Positions 1 through 12,485 of a stretch of DNA of 64,000 nucleotides are shown here, one piece after another. Each line of letters begins with the position of its first letter. Position 1 is the first letter of the stretch. The stretch covers positions 1 to 64,000 of the forward strand of contig JAHLEZ010000039.1 of assembly GCA_020726505.1 (NCBI GenBank). Reading direction: 5' to 3'. Below the pieces are notes generated by a model that did not search any database, was not told the origin of the DNA, and saw nothing but the letters and a program-made list of their open reading frames with translations. The DNA is from Leptodontidium sp. MPI-SDFR-AT-0119. Its lineage: Eukaryota > Ascomycota > Leotiomycetes > Helotiales > Leptodontidiaceae. The translations under genes and the position numbers were made by a program.

Positions 1-51
1 TTGGAGGTGGGTGTGGGGATGAGTATGGAAATGGGGATATGTGTAAGTAAG

Positions 52-57
<6 letters not shown>

Positions 58-114
<57 letters not shown>

Positions 115-132
115 CATATATATATATATATA
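58..132. repeat. CA/TA dinucleotide microsatellite
   Basis: A compound microsatellite: about 30 CA units with one interruption, followed directly by TA units. It is a likely length polymorphism between strains. Confidence 0.95.
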
Positions 133-597
133 TTGGATGATGGGAGGAGAGGAGATAGGGATGTTATGATGGGATGGGATGGGGGAGGAATGGAAGGGGA
201 TGGGTGTTGAGGATGGGGAAGGAGGAGAGGGGAGGAGGTTCTAGCCTTACAGTATCTGAGGTGTTTCCCCTTTTTTTCCTGCTCTTCTAATTTTTATTTT
301 TATTTTTATTTAGCTTTTCGGTTTTATTTTTTGTTCTTTGTTTTGCCTGTTTAGTCCAATGTCTTATGGTCTTACTTCCTGGGATGTGGTGCAGCTAGGT
401 TAGTAGAGTTGGTCAGTAATAGAGTGGGTGATGGAGTGGCGGAGTGATTGGATGGATGGATGTTGAGTATCTCTCGTTGGGTGGTATTTCAAGTGGTCTT
501 AAAGACGGCAGAGGTTGTTTGGAAGTGAAAGGGGGAGGGGTTGGTCCTTGATATTGGGATTATTGGTTATTGGGATGTCATGCAAATCACGGATTCG

Positions 598-620
598 TTT
601 GCTTGCTTGCTTGCTTGCTG
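598..620. repeat. TTGC tetranucleotide repeat
   Basis: About five head-to-tail copies of the four-base unit TTGC in non-coding DNA. Confidence 0.85.
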
Positions 621-913
621 GAGAATGGATAGATGGTTTACTTGAGCTTCTGCGTCTGCGTACGCTGTGTTGGGATGAGATGAGATGTGAGGGAGTGAGG
701 TGTTTGTAAAGGCGAAATATTCGGATCGACTGTACGTATCATGCCCATGATACACGAAGGGGCGCAGACGTGATGGCAGAGAAAGATTAAAGAAGAGAGG
801 TCTTTGCTAGGTTCGTGATGAGTTTGCGGTTGTGCTGGAGCTGTGCCTTTGCTGTGTGAACTGAACAGAGGACAGGACCGGTTGGTCAAAGGTCTTCTAT
901 TCCTTGGCAAGAG

Positions 914-946
914 CTGGCTGATGGCTGATGGCTGATGGCTGATGGT
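914..946. repeat. 7-bp minisatellite (CTGATGG unit)
   Basis: Four to five tandem copies of the seven-base unit CTGATGG. No coding frame is evident across it. Confidence 0.85.
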
Positions 947-1119
947 TTTGAATGGATAGGAAGATTGGATGGGAATATTGGATGGCTTTAAGTTGAGAGC
1001 GCAAGTGAAAGTGCTACTGTAAATTACATACAGGATAATGCACAATTTACTCTCTTGGCTTTGGGAGGTGGCATCGAGGGTTTTGGGGGTTTATTTTGCT
1101 CTAGGTCATTGATGTTGCT

Positions 1120-1143
1120 GCTCTCTCTCTCTCTCTCTCTCTC
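1120..1143. repeat. CT dinucleotide microsatellite
   Basis: A run of about eleven CT units in the intergenic region. Confidence 0.9.
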
Positions 1144-4100
1144 TGAATACCCAAGTGTTTTTGATGTCGCAGCTGTCGATGAGGAAGATAGGGAATGGAC
1201 TATTTCGGAGGATGGTGGATGGGAGATTAGGAAGGCATGTTTTTTTTGCTATTTTTCGAGCTTGTATGGTGCTTGCTCGTTAGCTCTACATAATCCATAA
1301 AGCTTGTAGTTGTCTTGTGAATCCTGATGGTGGGCAGATAGACTTGATGACATGGGCTGGTTGAATTGTACTGGGGATGGATGGTTGGTATTAGGTTGCA
1401 GTACCTGCCTCTTTATTGTGTAGTAACTGTAGTTTGCACTGAAGGAGGAAGAGGCCTTGAGTCTGGTGTCTAGAGTTAGAGAGACAAGACGCTCTCTCAA
1501 TGGGTGGGGAGTGTCGGTTCCCTCGTGGAAAATGCTATGGTCTCTCCGTAATGTACCTTGTAATTCATGCCATGAGGACACTTGTTCATGTTTCTTGAGA
1601 TGGGAGTGCTTGGTTTGAGAGGGGAAAGCATTAATAACGATAGCAAATACATAATTGAATTGGGGAATCTTCCCATATACTTCTTTGTGGTCTTGTGACA
1701 AGGAGAATGAAGCATCACAGCTCATCCCATACAAGATTGTACTTCCCTCGACTGACTTCAGTCCCACGAGAGAAGATACCAGGGAAACTCGGTGCCGAAA
1801 ACGGTCCTCTGTGGGGTCCATCACGACTGATTCTGATTCCAATCTTGATTCACAACACGCAACTCCCCCACCCCTTCTGTATCAAGAACATCAAACACCA
1901 AACAGCTTATCTCTCACAAGCTTCCCCCATCATCGTCCTGATGCACTTCCGAGCCTTCCGGAAAAGCCCGGTCGTTCCGAAAAAGAAAAACATAGGGAAG
2001 AAATGTGATACAGACAAGAGAACAGTTCGTCAACGACATGACACGACAGAGGAGGGACGACAATGATGATGGGGCATACCTCTCCCGGTTTAAGAGAGGC
2101 TTGGTATCTTGATACAGCACCTGGGTAGGGTACAGTACCCGGGTGGGGTGAGAGCCTTGCGTTGGGACGTACCGAGGACAGTCAAACAAAGTCATGACAT
2201 GCCCGAAACAAGCTTTGTGGAAACACTGGAAACGTCGTTGCATAGGGTATGTGGAGCGGAGAAGAGAATTGATTTTCGAGAGGAGGAGGTGGGAGATGCG
2301 AGGCTGCTACTGTAGGGAAGGGATGAATGGATGGATGGTCTGAAAGATGATGTGATGTGATTTTGGATGTCTGGGCAGCGTTTTGTTTCTGATTCCAATG
2401 CTTGGTTTTGGAAGGGAGAGCGAAAGTTTGGATTGGGTTGGCTGACTGCGGTTGGTTGGTCTGTCGGTGGTGCTGGGAAGAGATATTGGGTTTAGGTTCA
2501 GATCTGGATCTGGATTTAGGTTTGGACCTATTTTTAACCCGACTACAGTACAGTACTGACTGACATGATGTGAACAAGAGTGAAAGGGACTCCCGCTCGG
2601 GAAATCCTTCTCACTTCAAGTGATCACCGATCGTACCAAAACATGAAGACCGCCACTTTTCCAGGGTGGACTGGCAACAAAGGATAAGACAGGGCAAGAA
2701 AATGAGGCGTCGGAGGATTTTTAGAGTGAGGACGTTGATTTATGGAAGCGAGAGTTCGAGGTCGTCTGCACTTACCTAGATGATATGTTGGTTAGAGATC
2801 TCCGCCAAGGGTATTGATTAAACGGCAATGGCCAGCGGGAGGTTAAAAGTTTGGCGCCGAGGCTTGATACGAACATGCATCCACCATACGATAGGTTACC
2901 GAAATCCGTCTTCCTCTTGGTCCTTCCTTTGCCACTTGACATGATGGCGATTTCGCTTACTATTTTTTTCCTTTTCTTTTGCTGACAGACAAACCAATGG
3001 TCGTCGGGCATGAAGCATACAGAAATCTGATACGGCCTCATTTCCGTACCTGCGTGTCAGACATCCCCGTCCGAAACGACATCGCGATGGCTGAAACTAA
3101 GCGAGCGGCAGGAGGTCTGGGCCAGCCAATGGGAAGCGCGTATAGCTTTCGAGGGCGGCAGGGGCTTGTTGCACAGACGCCGTCGAAGCGCAGGGGGGAT
3201 AGAGAGGTCCTCGAGTCCTCCCAGCCCCTATCGATGGGAGATGCAACAAAGATACTGACTGTACGAGTACTCTCTCTACCTACCAGTAACGCGGCGAGGC
3301 GAATGGTGATATAGATCTGAAGTTATCTATCTCTCTTTCAGTCAGACAGAAGGGTGAGTTAAGGGTAGACGAGCATCAGTTGTCTCTGAGTGAGAATGCT
3401 TGATTGCACTCGAAGGGCCCAGCTTGCGGAGGATATCAAATACCGCATCCCGTTCCCTACCAGTCCGTATCCACGGCGGCTTCACTCCTGTTTCGACCGT
3501 CCGACCACCATCCAGTGGCATCATCCATCCACACATGGCAGGCAACGCAACTGGCGCTGTCTCTTCTGTCCTCCCCTCTCATCCAACTGAGCCCAGACGC
3601 CACAGCCTTCACACCACAACCCACCGCCCAAGCATGTCCTCCCTCTCCCCATGAGACCGGCACTGTTCGGTATGGTTCGTAGCGTTCGGGATCAAGCATC
3701 GCTCAGACACTTGCATCTGCAACCTGCGGCAAGTGATGAGCAAAGTCAGGCCATCCTGCCCTTGCCAGTCCTTGCCCTGCTCTTGCCGCATAAACGTGAC
3801 TGGCTGCAAAAGAGGCTCCTCCTCCCCCTTGCCCTCCTGGCCCTCCGTCTTCTCTTGGCTGGCCCCTCTCAAACCCAAACCCAGCCCTTTTCGTTTCTTC
3901 TTGCAGTTGCGCTCGCAGTTCAGACTTTCTTTCTTGTCTGTTGCTCCCGTCTCTGGCGGTCTGTCTGTCTCTGCAAGCTTACTTGCCTGCTTGTCTCTAC
4001 TTCTTTCCCTTCTGCATACATGTTGCCGCAAAGTAAACCTTCCTAATACTCGCTGATCTTGGAAACAGCCACCGGTGCAGGCATTGTGTACAGGTACGTT

Positions 4101-4583
4101 CCTACTTACTGCATCTTCCCTCCTTGCTGTGCTTTAAGTTACGGTAATTCTATTCGCGTCTTGTCCGCTCTGCTTCTAGACACTGCCTACGTCGCCCTCC
4201 CCACAGCTCAGCAGATGTTGGATGCGCCGTGCTTCATCGTCGACTAGCCGTCGATCCTCTGAACACCCTGCCCTTCCTTACATCTACCTACCTGTCGTCC
4301 TCTACCCATTCCAACTCCCGCTGACCAGACCGTCGTGTCTCATCGCAGGCTCGAATCCTCACGCTCCTTCACGATACAGCACCTTCTCTTCGACCCATCG
4401 CCACTTTTCCACATTCGGGCTTCTCATCTCAGCAGGCTCTGAATGATATCGCCATTTTAATACAATACACACCAGCCGTTCTTTGTTGCAGATAATCGGA
4501 GGAAGAAGTCTTCACATAGGAGGGGTTCAAAGGAGACGGAAGGTCCAGGGAAAAAGTCGACTTGAAGTCGCACCGTTTGCAAG

Positions 4584-6442
4584 ATGGATGAAAAGGGATA
4601 TGCGAGGAGTAGTACGTCGTCGATGAAGGTGTCAGAACGAGCAAGATGGCCTCCCCTGACGAGGATGTTGATGTCGGGAGAGATGAGTGGTGAAAGGCCG
4701 AGAGAACTCAATGCGCGGGAGAAATTCGATAGATGGATGGTCAACGAGGGATATCGACGATTGTGGGTACCGTCGTAAGTGTTGGGTGTACCTGGGCTAA
4801 CATATAGACAGCTTCGTTTTTGTCTTCGCCGCCATTCATGCAATGGTTTTCGCTTTCGGTTTCATGAATTATCAGATCAAGGACAATTTAACGAAAGCCA
4901 GAAGTACTTTTGGTCTGACATATCCGATAGCGAGAGCCGCGGCTTTAGTGCTACATTTCGATGTGGCCATGATTCTGTTTCCAGTTTGCAGGACGCTCAT
5001 CTCTTTAGCTCGACAGACACCTCTGAACGGCATCGTACAATTCGATAAGAACATCACTTTCCACATGACAACAGCTTGGTCAATCGTCTTCTTTTCTTGG
5101 GTCCATACGATTGCGCATTGGAACAACTTCGCGCAAATCTCAGCAAAGAACAACCTTGGATTTGGTGGATGGTTACTCGCCAACTTCGTTACCGGACCAG
5201 GATGGACTGGGTACATCATGTTGATTGCGCTCATGTGTATGGTCGTCACTTCAGTCGAAAAGATGCGTCGGGCCAATTTTGAACGTTTCTGGTACACTCA
5301 CCACATGTTTGTCGTATTCTTCTTCTTCTGGTCAATCCACGGTGCCTTCTGTATGATTCAACCCGATATCGCTCCTTACTGTTCTGGAATCGGATCTTCC
5401 GCCATTGGAGTCTTCTGGCAATACTGGATGTACGGAGGTTATATCTACTTGATGGAGAGAATCGCCCGTGAAGTCCGAGGAAAGCACAAGACATACATCT
5501 CCAAGGTCGTTCAACATCCTAGCATGGTTTGTGAAATTCAAATCAAGAAGGAAAACACAAAGACGAGAGCTGGACAGTACATTTTCTTCTGCTGTCCTGA
5601 GGTTTCAGTCTGGCAATATCACCCTTTTACCCTTACATCGGCACCCGAGGAGGATTACATTTCTATCCACATGAGGATGCAGGGTGATTTCACTAAGGCG
5701 GTTGGAAAGGCTCTCGGTTGCGAGATCGACAAGCCAAGGGGAGACAAGAAGGATGCTTCTCAAGTCGTCAGTGTCAACAAGAACGGCCCAGGAGCCGAAG
5801 GTGTTGACCCGGCTATCCGACGTGTACTTCCCCGTGTATATGTCGACGGTCCATTCGGTTCCGCTTCCGAAGATGTCTTCAAATACGAAATTGCTATGCT
5901 AGTAGGAGCAGGTATTGGAGTCACACCATTCGCATCGATTCTCAAATCCATCTGGTACCGAATGAACTACCCACAAAAGAAGACTCGTCTCCGCAAAGTC
6001 TACTTCTTCTGGATTTGCCGTGACTTTGGTTCATTCGAATGGTTCCGCTCTCTACTTCTCGCCATCGAAGCCCAAGATATGGACAATCACATCGAGATCC
6101 ACACATACCTGACCGCGAAGATCAAGGTCGACGATGCCACCAACATCATGATCAATGATGCCAATGCCGACCGTGATGCCATTACTGGCCTGAGAGCACC
6201 CACAAATTTCGGCCGTCCTAACTGGGATATGGTGTTCAAGAGTGTACGCAAAATTCATAGCCCGGCTGAGGCAGGTGTGTTCTTCTGCGGCCCCAAGGTA
6301 TTGGGAAGTCAGCTGCATATCAAGTGCAATATGTACACCGAGCCTGGTAAGTTTTCTCACAAACAGACTTGCATGTATCCTGGAGACTGCCCGCTAACAC
6401 GACACAGGATTCGCGTTCCAATGGGGCAAAGAGAATTTCTAG
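4584..6442 (+). CDS. noxB: NADPH oxidase, NoxB type
   Basis: Membrane flavocytochrome that moves electrons from NADPH through FAD and two haems to oxygen, giving superoxide. In filamentous fungi NoxB acts in infection structures and hyphal differentiation, with NoxR and Rac (family knowledge). Exons are 4584-4762, 4812-6346 and 6408-6442, giving 582 residues. The cytosolic N-terminal extension before the first helix fits NoxB rather than NoxA. Haem histidines are visible as H-x13-H in one helix (the FHMTTAW segment through WVHTIAHW) and H-x12-H in another (WYTHHMF through SIHGAF). The FAD motif HPFTLTSAP, the glycine-rich NADPH motif GAGIGVTPFASILK and FFCGP follow, and the last exon ends in the family's WGKENF terminus. 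Intron 1 could instead start at 4775, adding four residues; the 4763 donor gives a 49-bp intron and the spacing I expect for the family. No neighbouring gene is obviously linked in function. Confidence 0.95.
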
Positions 6443-6708
6443 ACGGACAATACCCGCGAATGCAAGTTCCTGTTTATTCTTCTTTTTTGGGCGGCTGGCG
6501 TGCATGGGCAGACGATATTGATGGGGCGACGAAGGATCAGGTGACGAGCATATTGAGGATGAAAGAGGGGGGGTGAAGTGGGGGATACAGTATATATGTC
6601 GGGAGGCCGCTTCTGCTGTCCAGACGGACTTGTTTCTCATTTTTATCAGGAGCAAAATTATAAGAAATGTGTATTTTACTCGTTTCGTTGTCTTTTCCTT
6701 TTCTGTTT

Positions 6709-6709
<1 letters not shown>

Positions 6710-6740
<31 letters not shown>

Positions 6741-6741
6741 T
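6710..6741. repeat. GGTTCT hexanucleotide repeat
   Basis: About five tandem copies of GGTTCT, probably in the noxB 3' untranslated region. Confidence 0.9.
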
Positions 6742-7267
6742 ATCCCCCCCCAGATTGTTCTTGATTGCCAGCGCCTGGCGCGTTTTCAGCCTTGCCTACC
6801 TCGATGAAAGTCTTTGGCATTGGATAGATGGATGGATGGTGGTTGATTTGTCACGGAAGGGTAGCATCAGATGGGATGGGATTGGATTGCAGCTTTTTGC
6901 ATTGTATATAATTTTTCACTAGACGGACGGACCAGGTTTGGTGGGTAATAGATTTCAACAACGTTGCTTCTCTCTCCCTCTCTCTCTCTGTATATATGTC
7001 GTAGTTCGCCGTTGATGTTACGACCCAGATTTGATAGCTTTCTGATATATTGCATTAATTGGTGATGGTTCGTTTGGTCATTATAGATCTGATCTCTCCC
7101 TATGATTTTTTTTCCTTTTGACTTTTCTCCTCTCACGGAAGATTAGCACTTGGCAACATGTCATTACGGACCCCGAATCCCGATTCGGTGGAGAAGAAGG
7201 AGGAGGAGGAGTGGGGGGGAGGGAACAAGAAGCTTGTATGTTCCGACCGAGTATGAGGATTCTACTG

Positions 7268-7288
7268 TAGGTTAGGTTAGGTTAGGTT
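7268..7288. repeat. Short TAGGT pentanucleotide repeat
   Basis: Four tandem copies of a five-base unit (TAGGT/TTAGG register). It resembles arthropod telomere units by chance; fungal telomeres normally use the six-base TTAGGG. Confidence 0.8.
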
Positions 7289-8284
7289 CAGGTTTGGTTG
7301 ATATTCTTCCTCTTGGAAACCTTAAAATGGGAGAAAGAGACGGGGGATTGCAGAGCCGATGTCAATGTCGGTATCGGTGTCCGTCTTCTTATCTTGCCTT
7401 GTGTTGCCTGGGTGTAACTGTTTGGTGCGTGGGTGGATGTGGTTTGATCGTCGATATGCAAGGGGGAATCGTACGATTTTCCTTCTATTCTTGGCTTTCC
7501 TTGGTTTTGGAGCTTGCATGGGGTGGGATGGGATGGAATGGCGTAGGATGGGATGAAAATCGGGGTTGTTTTGTTATGCGTTTTTACTTGGCTTGGGGGT
7601 TTGGGTTTGATCGTCTGGGTAGGGGAGGGAGGGGTATTGTGTTTTGTTCCGTGCTGTTCTGATTTTTTTGGCTTGTTTATCGTATCATATGGTACGACGC
7701 ATCGGCGAAAGCGATGCAAGGCTATTCATTCCTTTGGTTTATTGGGATAGTCTGCCTATCTATCTACCAAAAGAATACGCGCCTAGTTTCCATCTCAAAT
7801 CGTCGTTGTATTGTGGGAATGTGGCTTTGTTTACAAGACTGAATGGACTTTGAGGACCTCTCTATCGAGCAACGCAGCTAGATCCGGACTAAAGCAGCTC
7901 AACGGTATACTCCGAGGGTAATTTCAACTTTCATGCGATGTCGTAGGCATTCAATTGGTGGTATCTAGAGAGTTTTGGGGGTTGTTTGGGTTCCTGCCCT
8001 TGGCGCTTTCTCGCTAAAACCCCAAGACTCATGATAAGTAGACATAGTGATTAGCCCGTGTACAGCATTGTACAAGAAGGCTGTTAACGACGCTTCTAAT
8101 TAGTTCGTTATTGGAAGTGATCTTCGTCTTTTAATATCTTGGTAGCATGGCTAGCTTATCAGCGGGATGGGATGAATGTTCCGAATGACCTCAATAAAAA
8201 ATGTCGTTTATTTGGGGGCCAATATTGATATTTCTCAAACAACTAAAGACTACTGAGATGAGCTTGTGGCTCGCTATCTAGGTC

Positions 8285-9504
8285 CTAGCTAGGTTTTCCG
8301 TGAGATGCTCTTCCAGTTTTAAACTGTGGCTGGCGGCAAAGCAGCCTGTCCCCGGGCCCATCCAGTGGTCTACCAACCCACTCCGAGACAGCAGATACCT
8401 GCTGACCTTGGTTGAAGGTAGGCCTTGAGAATCATGGAGCTACCCCTGATGCAAGCAATGGCGTTGAAGTTTGAGCCTGGAATCGTCTGTATGTTGAGCG
8501 TCCCATCCACCCACCCAACCTGCGTTCCAGCGTTCCATATCTTCTCCTTGATCCGATTATCTGCAACGGTATAATACGGGGTCGGTGTATGAGATACTAG
8601 ATATTGGGAGAGCCAGCTTCCGCACAATCTCCAGCCTTGGGCTAGAAGAACATATTACAGCATCACGGATCCGCACATACATTGGGGTGGCTCCCCGGGC
8701 AAGGCTGTTGGTAATGCTGAGACCTACATTCGCCCAACTTTCACCGTCGCCGCCATTTCCCTGAATTGTGAGACCGGTTTTCTGAAAGACTAGTCTAGGC
8801 AGCGTTAGATTTGTGCAGGAAGCTCAAGCCTGGATCCGAACTGACGCTATCCTACTCGTCCCAGGATAGGCCGTGGAAGCAAGACTGGTGCCCAGCAATG
8901 CATCACCGAGATTGGCTTTCTGAATCCATCCCCATGGCACTATTCATGGTTAGCAACTTCCAAATATTTGGTGCCGATACAAATTACTGTCAACGGTATA
9001 CTCCTGGATAGTGTCGTTGAGCTTCTGGGCGTACAACCCGAATTTTGTTGTCGGGTAAATAGACAGCAGCGACCTGCGAGTAAGGTGCAACTTCGATAGC
9101 CGCATCAATCAAAGATCCTTCGAACCAGTCATTAGATGTACCGTGGTCGTAGCAGAGCTCTCGTAGCTTGTTCTCCGGAGAGAGAACGAACAGACGGACC
9201 TAGAGCACGAACCGCAACTTAGCCTTTGTAACCAGGGAACCGGGGAAGAACTTACTTTCCTTTTCAAGACTCGGCGAGCTGATTGCAGCAATGGGAATAG
9301 GACCTGTTCCACCACTCCACCTGTTGTCGTACGAGCCCATGCGAATCCCTCCAAGAACGTCTTGAAAGAATACTCCCTCCTTGGTACTGGTCTTGTAAAT
9401 AGCAGCAATGGCGGTCCCTATCAGACGTTAGCACTTGCTGACAGATATTCAGCACATTGGGAGGTATGTTTACTAAATGCGACCTGGGAAGCGGAGGAAG
9501 ACAT
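8285..9504 (-). pseudogene. Fungal fucose-specific lectin-like pseudogene
   Basis: Read on the minus strand, successive segments give the blades of a fungal fucose-lectin (AAL/PF07938-like) beta-propeller. From an ATG at 9504 come a short exon (MSSSASQVAF), then TAIAAIYKTS and GSYDNRWSGG, then RLFVLSPENKLRELCYDHG with DWFEGSL and VAPYSQVAAVY, then PWGWIQKANLGDALLG, and finally VGWVDGTLN with the PGSNFNAIA motif. Intron-like junctions exist, for example near 9423-9479. The frame cannot be kept open: there is a one-base shift after VYLPDNKIRV near 9040, an unresolved phase near 9250, and another shift near 8410, after which QGQQVSAVSEW resumes. Intact relatives bind fucosylated glycans. The accumulated frameshifts point to a non-functional copy; sequencing error is possible but would need several events. 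The family call is from repeat pattern only. Confidence 0.65.
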
Positions 9505-11197
9505 TCTGAATGCTTTTCAGGGGGTCGGAGAGTGCTGAATCGTTGATCAATTGAAATCTTGAGTTTTGAGAAAGGAAGTTGTTCTTTGGAAATGTTGCCC
9601 TTTCGCTAGGTCTGCCTCAGACGAAGGATGAGAGGGATTATATGTGCAAAGTTTCCAAGTCTCCACAGATGGGCTCGATGTTCTTCACACTGATGTCAAT
9701 GACTTTGAGGTTTCGCAGAGACGGAAGCATGGGCAGTTACTCTGACACAATGAGCTGGCGAGAATAGTGCTATGATTTGGTGGCATACCTATTTTCATCT
9801 TCTGAGTTTCCGACTTTGTTTACCACCAGCACACGTTTGAAGAGATGATTGGTCTTCGAAAAGTCTGAAAGAGGGGAAGGTATCTTTGGAAGCGGTACGA
9901 CCATGCTGTGAAGTACCTTGCGGGACGTCTCTAGCTTTGTTTGAGCGACTCGCAGGATATTTTGACTGTTTTGTTTTTTTCTCACAGACATTCAGTCCAA
10001 CGGAAGCAGTCGAGACAACCAGAACGGAATGGTGAAATCCCTCGTGCGAGTGATCCATTCTGGCTACAGCCCAGTAGTATAAACGTTTACAGTATAGCTG
10101 ACCGAGGGCTCTCTCTAACTTCTCTGAGCAGTAGATTTTGTCTTAGTTAGCAGTGACAGAATATTGAATAATTCTATCCAATAAAAGCTCAATTTGTGTT
10201 CACGAGAGACTTGATATCAATACCCATTCCGGTTGTGTCCCACCACTAAAAGCAACACGCTAGAAAAGAGCTCAGATGCGGGGACCCAGAGTAATTTATT
10301 CCTCGATTGTGCTGTAATGAGACCAAAAATGTTTTCAAATTTCACAAACAAATCAGCAGAGCTCTTGGTTGTCGAACGAATGGGCGATGGCTTCCTTCGT
10401 GGGCTTACTCAAGGGCTTCCAGCTTCAAGAGTCACTACGAGGAGCGTACCACGACCTGGAGACTGAATTTCGTTTTTGATTTGGCCTTTCAATATTCAAT
10501 AGTCAAAGGTCTTCTGATATTTCAATTTCATCATAAATCCATGAAGCATTTACGGGGCCCTCAAAGTGTCTGTCTGAAGAAGAGCTGAACAAAACGCAGG
10601 GGCAGGGCCGCGTCGCCACATTCACATCAATATGTTTTTGCGATGTAGAGAGATATCCCCGCTTCTAAATCATCGCGCTCCATACTTCCTCGTCATGAAA
10701 ATTCCGGAGGGTTCGCTCTAGGGGGGAGGGGAAGAGTTGATGATGGCTTGTTTTATCTCACACGCAACATGGAAGTCTGTATGGCAGCTTCAGAAGTAAA
10801 GTAAAATGGCTTCAATGGACAGTATTTAGAGGCAAAATTGAGGTCGGTAAAGATCGAGATAGTGACAAGACTTGGAGGTCTCACTCGAGCGTAATTCGCA
10901 ATGGTACAAATGTATCTGGCCGTAAGAAGTCCATATATCCTAAGGTAGGTATCCAATAATCTCCAAGTAAGTAACAATAGCACCCAGTTCCTCGTAACCA
11001 ACCAACGGAGTCCTAGCCTTTTCACTCCTGATCTCAAATGACCGTGGGTATTAAACAATAACATCAGATATGTGTCTAGCGAAAGTGATAAGGAAAGGTT
11101 TCCATGCGTGTATGAACCCATGCGCTACATCATCATCGTATACGTAACTTTTCCTTGTATCTTTCTTTGAAAATATCTGTAAGTCGGCAATGCGGCA
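9505..11197. other. Intergenic, no firm gene
   Basis: Open frames on both strands are short and show no recognisable motif. The part just upstream of 9504 would be the promoter side of the lectin pseudogene. The end near 11.1 kb is presumably 3' flank of the membrane-protein gene. Confidence 0.4.
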
Positions 11198-12485
11198 TTA
11201 CTGCCTAATGAATATCTTCGCCGCGACAGCAAAGCCTTCAACCAATACAGCGCTTACACTCATCCAGAACGAGACAGTCTAAGATTACCAATGTCAGCTC
11301 TCCTAATCTCCTCGTTTCTCCTCAAAGCATCCATTCCTCCTCATCCGTGCCAACAAGAAAAGAGAGAAGGAGAAGGCAAAGGAAATAAAACATACCTGGA
11401 CCTGACACTCCACATAGAATTTCACGACTTCCGGAAACTCGGCATTTATCTGTTTGGCTGTGGGACTACACACGTATCCCCAAAGAACATTCGGGTCTGC
11501 AGCCGGGCCCATATCTTTGGTGACGCGGAAAGATGTCGACGAGGCGAGCCAGACGGAGAACTACAACCATCAGTACATTCCCAAAGCACAACGCTCAATC
11601 GAAGTCAAGCCGACGTCAGAGTCGGAGTGAGCAGGTCCCAGACCCGACGCAGAATAAAGAGGGTTCTTGAAGTGTGTAGGCAGGGAAGAGAAAAACAAGG
11701 AAGTAAACAACAACAACAACAATGACAACAAAAGCACAACGCACCGTAATCCCATGCAACAAATAATCCCAAACCTTGTTATACACCTCCTCACGCTCCA
11801 GATCCTTCATCGTCCCCCTCACCCTCCAAACAACCACACACCCATTAAGCAGTACCGTAACCGCACCAGCCGTCATCATCATATACGTCGGCCAGAGCTG
11901 CATGAAGGTTGGATAGATCGATACCCCGCCAGCGGTGACGTTCTGGTTCGCGCGGTACGTCACGTACGCTTTTGTCATTACGCCGAGGATTATGATGGAG
12001 AGTGCCAGTGCGGTGACGCGTTGCGAGAGATCGATTATTCGTTGGCGTTTGGCGTTCTTGAGTTGGCGGGGGGTGAGGATGGGAGTTGAGGGTGTGGATG
12101 TGTTTTGAGCCTGGGTGGGGACTTGTTAGGTGGTTCACGAACATGGATTCGGACTTTCATCTTGTGGGAGTTGAAGCAGAAGGATGAGGAGGGGTGGGCA
12201 GTGGCTTACTTTCTCCTCGTCGATTGAATTTCGACTGAATTCGCTCTTGAGAGGCGACGGTGTGGTAGGGCTGGACATCACATCCGAAGTTGGTGAGAGG
12301 AGAGCAGCACTTTCTCGCTTTTTATCTTCTATCAGAACTTCATTTTCTTTGATTTGATCCTTCTCAGCATCTGTAGAAGCAGGAGGGGTAGGTTTGTTGA
12401 CATTCGGCTTCGGTTCGTCGTCCTCAACAGCCGAGATGGAGATTTGGATCTCGGTTGATGGGACCTTGGAATTCTCTCCTGCCAT
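11198..12485 (-). CDS. Conserved-looking four-helix membrane protein
   Basis: I do not recognise the family. A consistent four-exon model on the minus strand, 12485-12210, 12110-11745, 11560-11396 and 11278-11198, gives 295 residues, with every junction keeping phase 0 and a CTAAC branch site in the first intron. The first about 115 residues are hydrophilic and Ser/Pro/Thr/Glu-rich, so probably disordered and cytosolic. Four hydrophobic segments follow: around TALALSIIILGVM, around YMMMTAGAVTVLLNG, around LLHGITVFSVWLA, and the last exon (SFWMSVSAVLVEGFAVAA). This even-helix layout with a long N-tail recalls small tetraspan (MARVEL-like) fungal proteins, but I see no diagnostic motif. The start is the first ATG of a long open first exon. 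Location is most likely plasma membrane or endomembrane (inference). Confidence 0.8.

Larger units (their letters stand above)
1..4583. other. Gene-poor upstream region of noxB
   Basis: I find no convincing gene here. The sequence holds several simple repeats (listed separately) and CT-rich, low-complexity stretches. The longest open frame is on the minus strand from an ATG near 1831 down to 1249, about 190 codons with no recognisable domain and no clear splice context; it may be chance. The part nearest noxB (about 3.4-4.58 kb) is pyrimidine-rich and probably includes the noxB promoter and 5' leader, which is an inference from position only. Confidence 0.5.
6443..8284. other. Intergenic, 3' of noxB
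   Basis: No gene is recognised. The first part is probably noxB 3' UTR. It contains a GGTTCT repeat, a short GGA run near 7198 and a TTAGG-like repeat. The open frames here are short, low in complexity and repeat-driven. Confidence 0.5.

Noticed and set aside
1249..1831. About 190-codon minus-strand frame near the window start
   Set aside because: No domain, no signal peptide and no splice context. The length is compatible with chance in a 64 kb window, so it is not listed as a gene.
3609..4046. Opposed open frames of 130-140 codons upstream of noxB
   Set aside because: Leu/Pro/Ser-rich or Lys/Glu-rich products of a CT-rich tract, without domain or splice evidence. More likely noxB promoter or leader.
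4763..4811. Use of the 4775 donor in noxB, giving a 37-bp intron
   Set aside because: Also in frame and with a good GTAAGT, but 37 bp is very short for an ascomycete intron. The upstream donor gives 49 bp and better spacing for the family.
7268..7288. Telomere-like TTAGG repeats
   Set aside because: Only four units of five bases within unique DNA. Fungal telomeres use TTAGGG, so it is a simple repeat.
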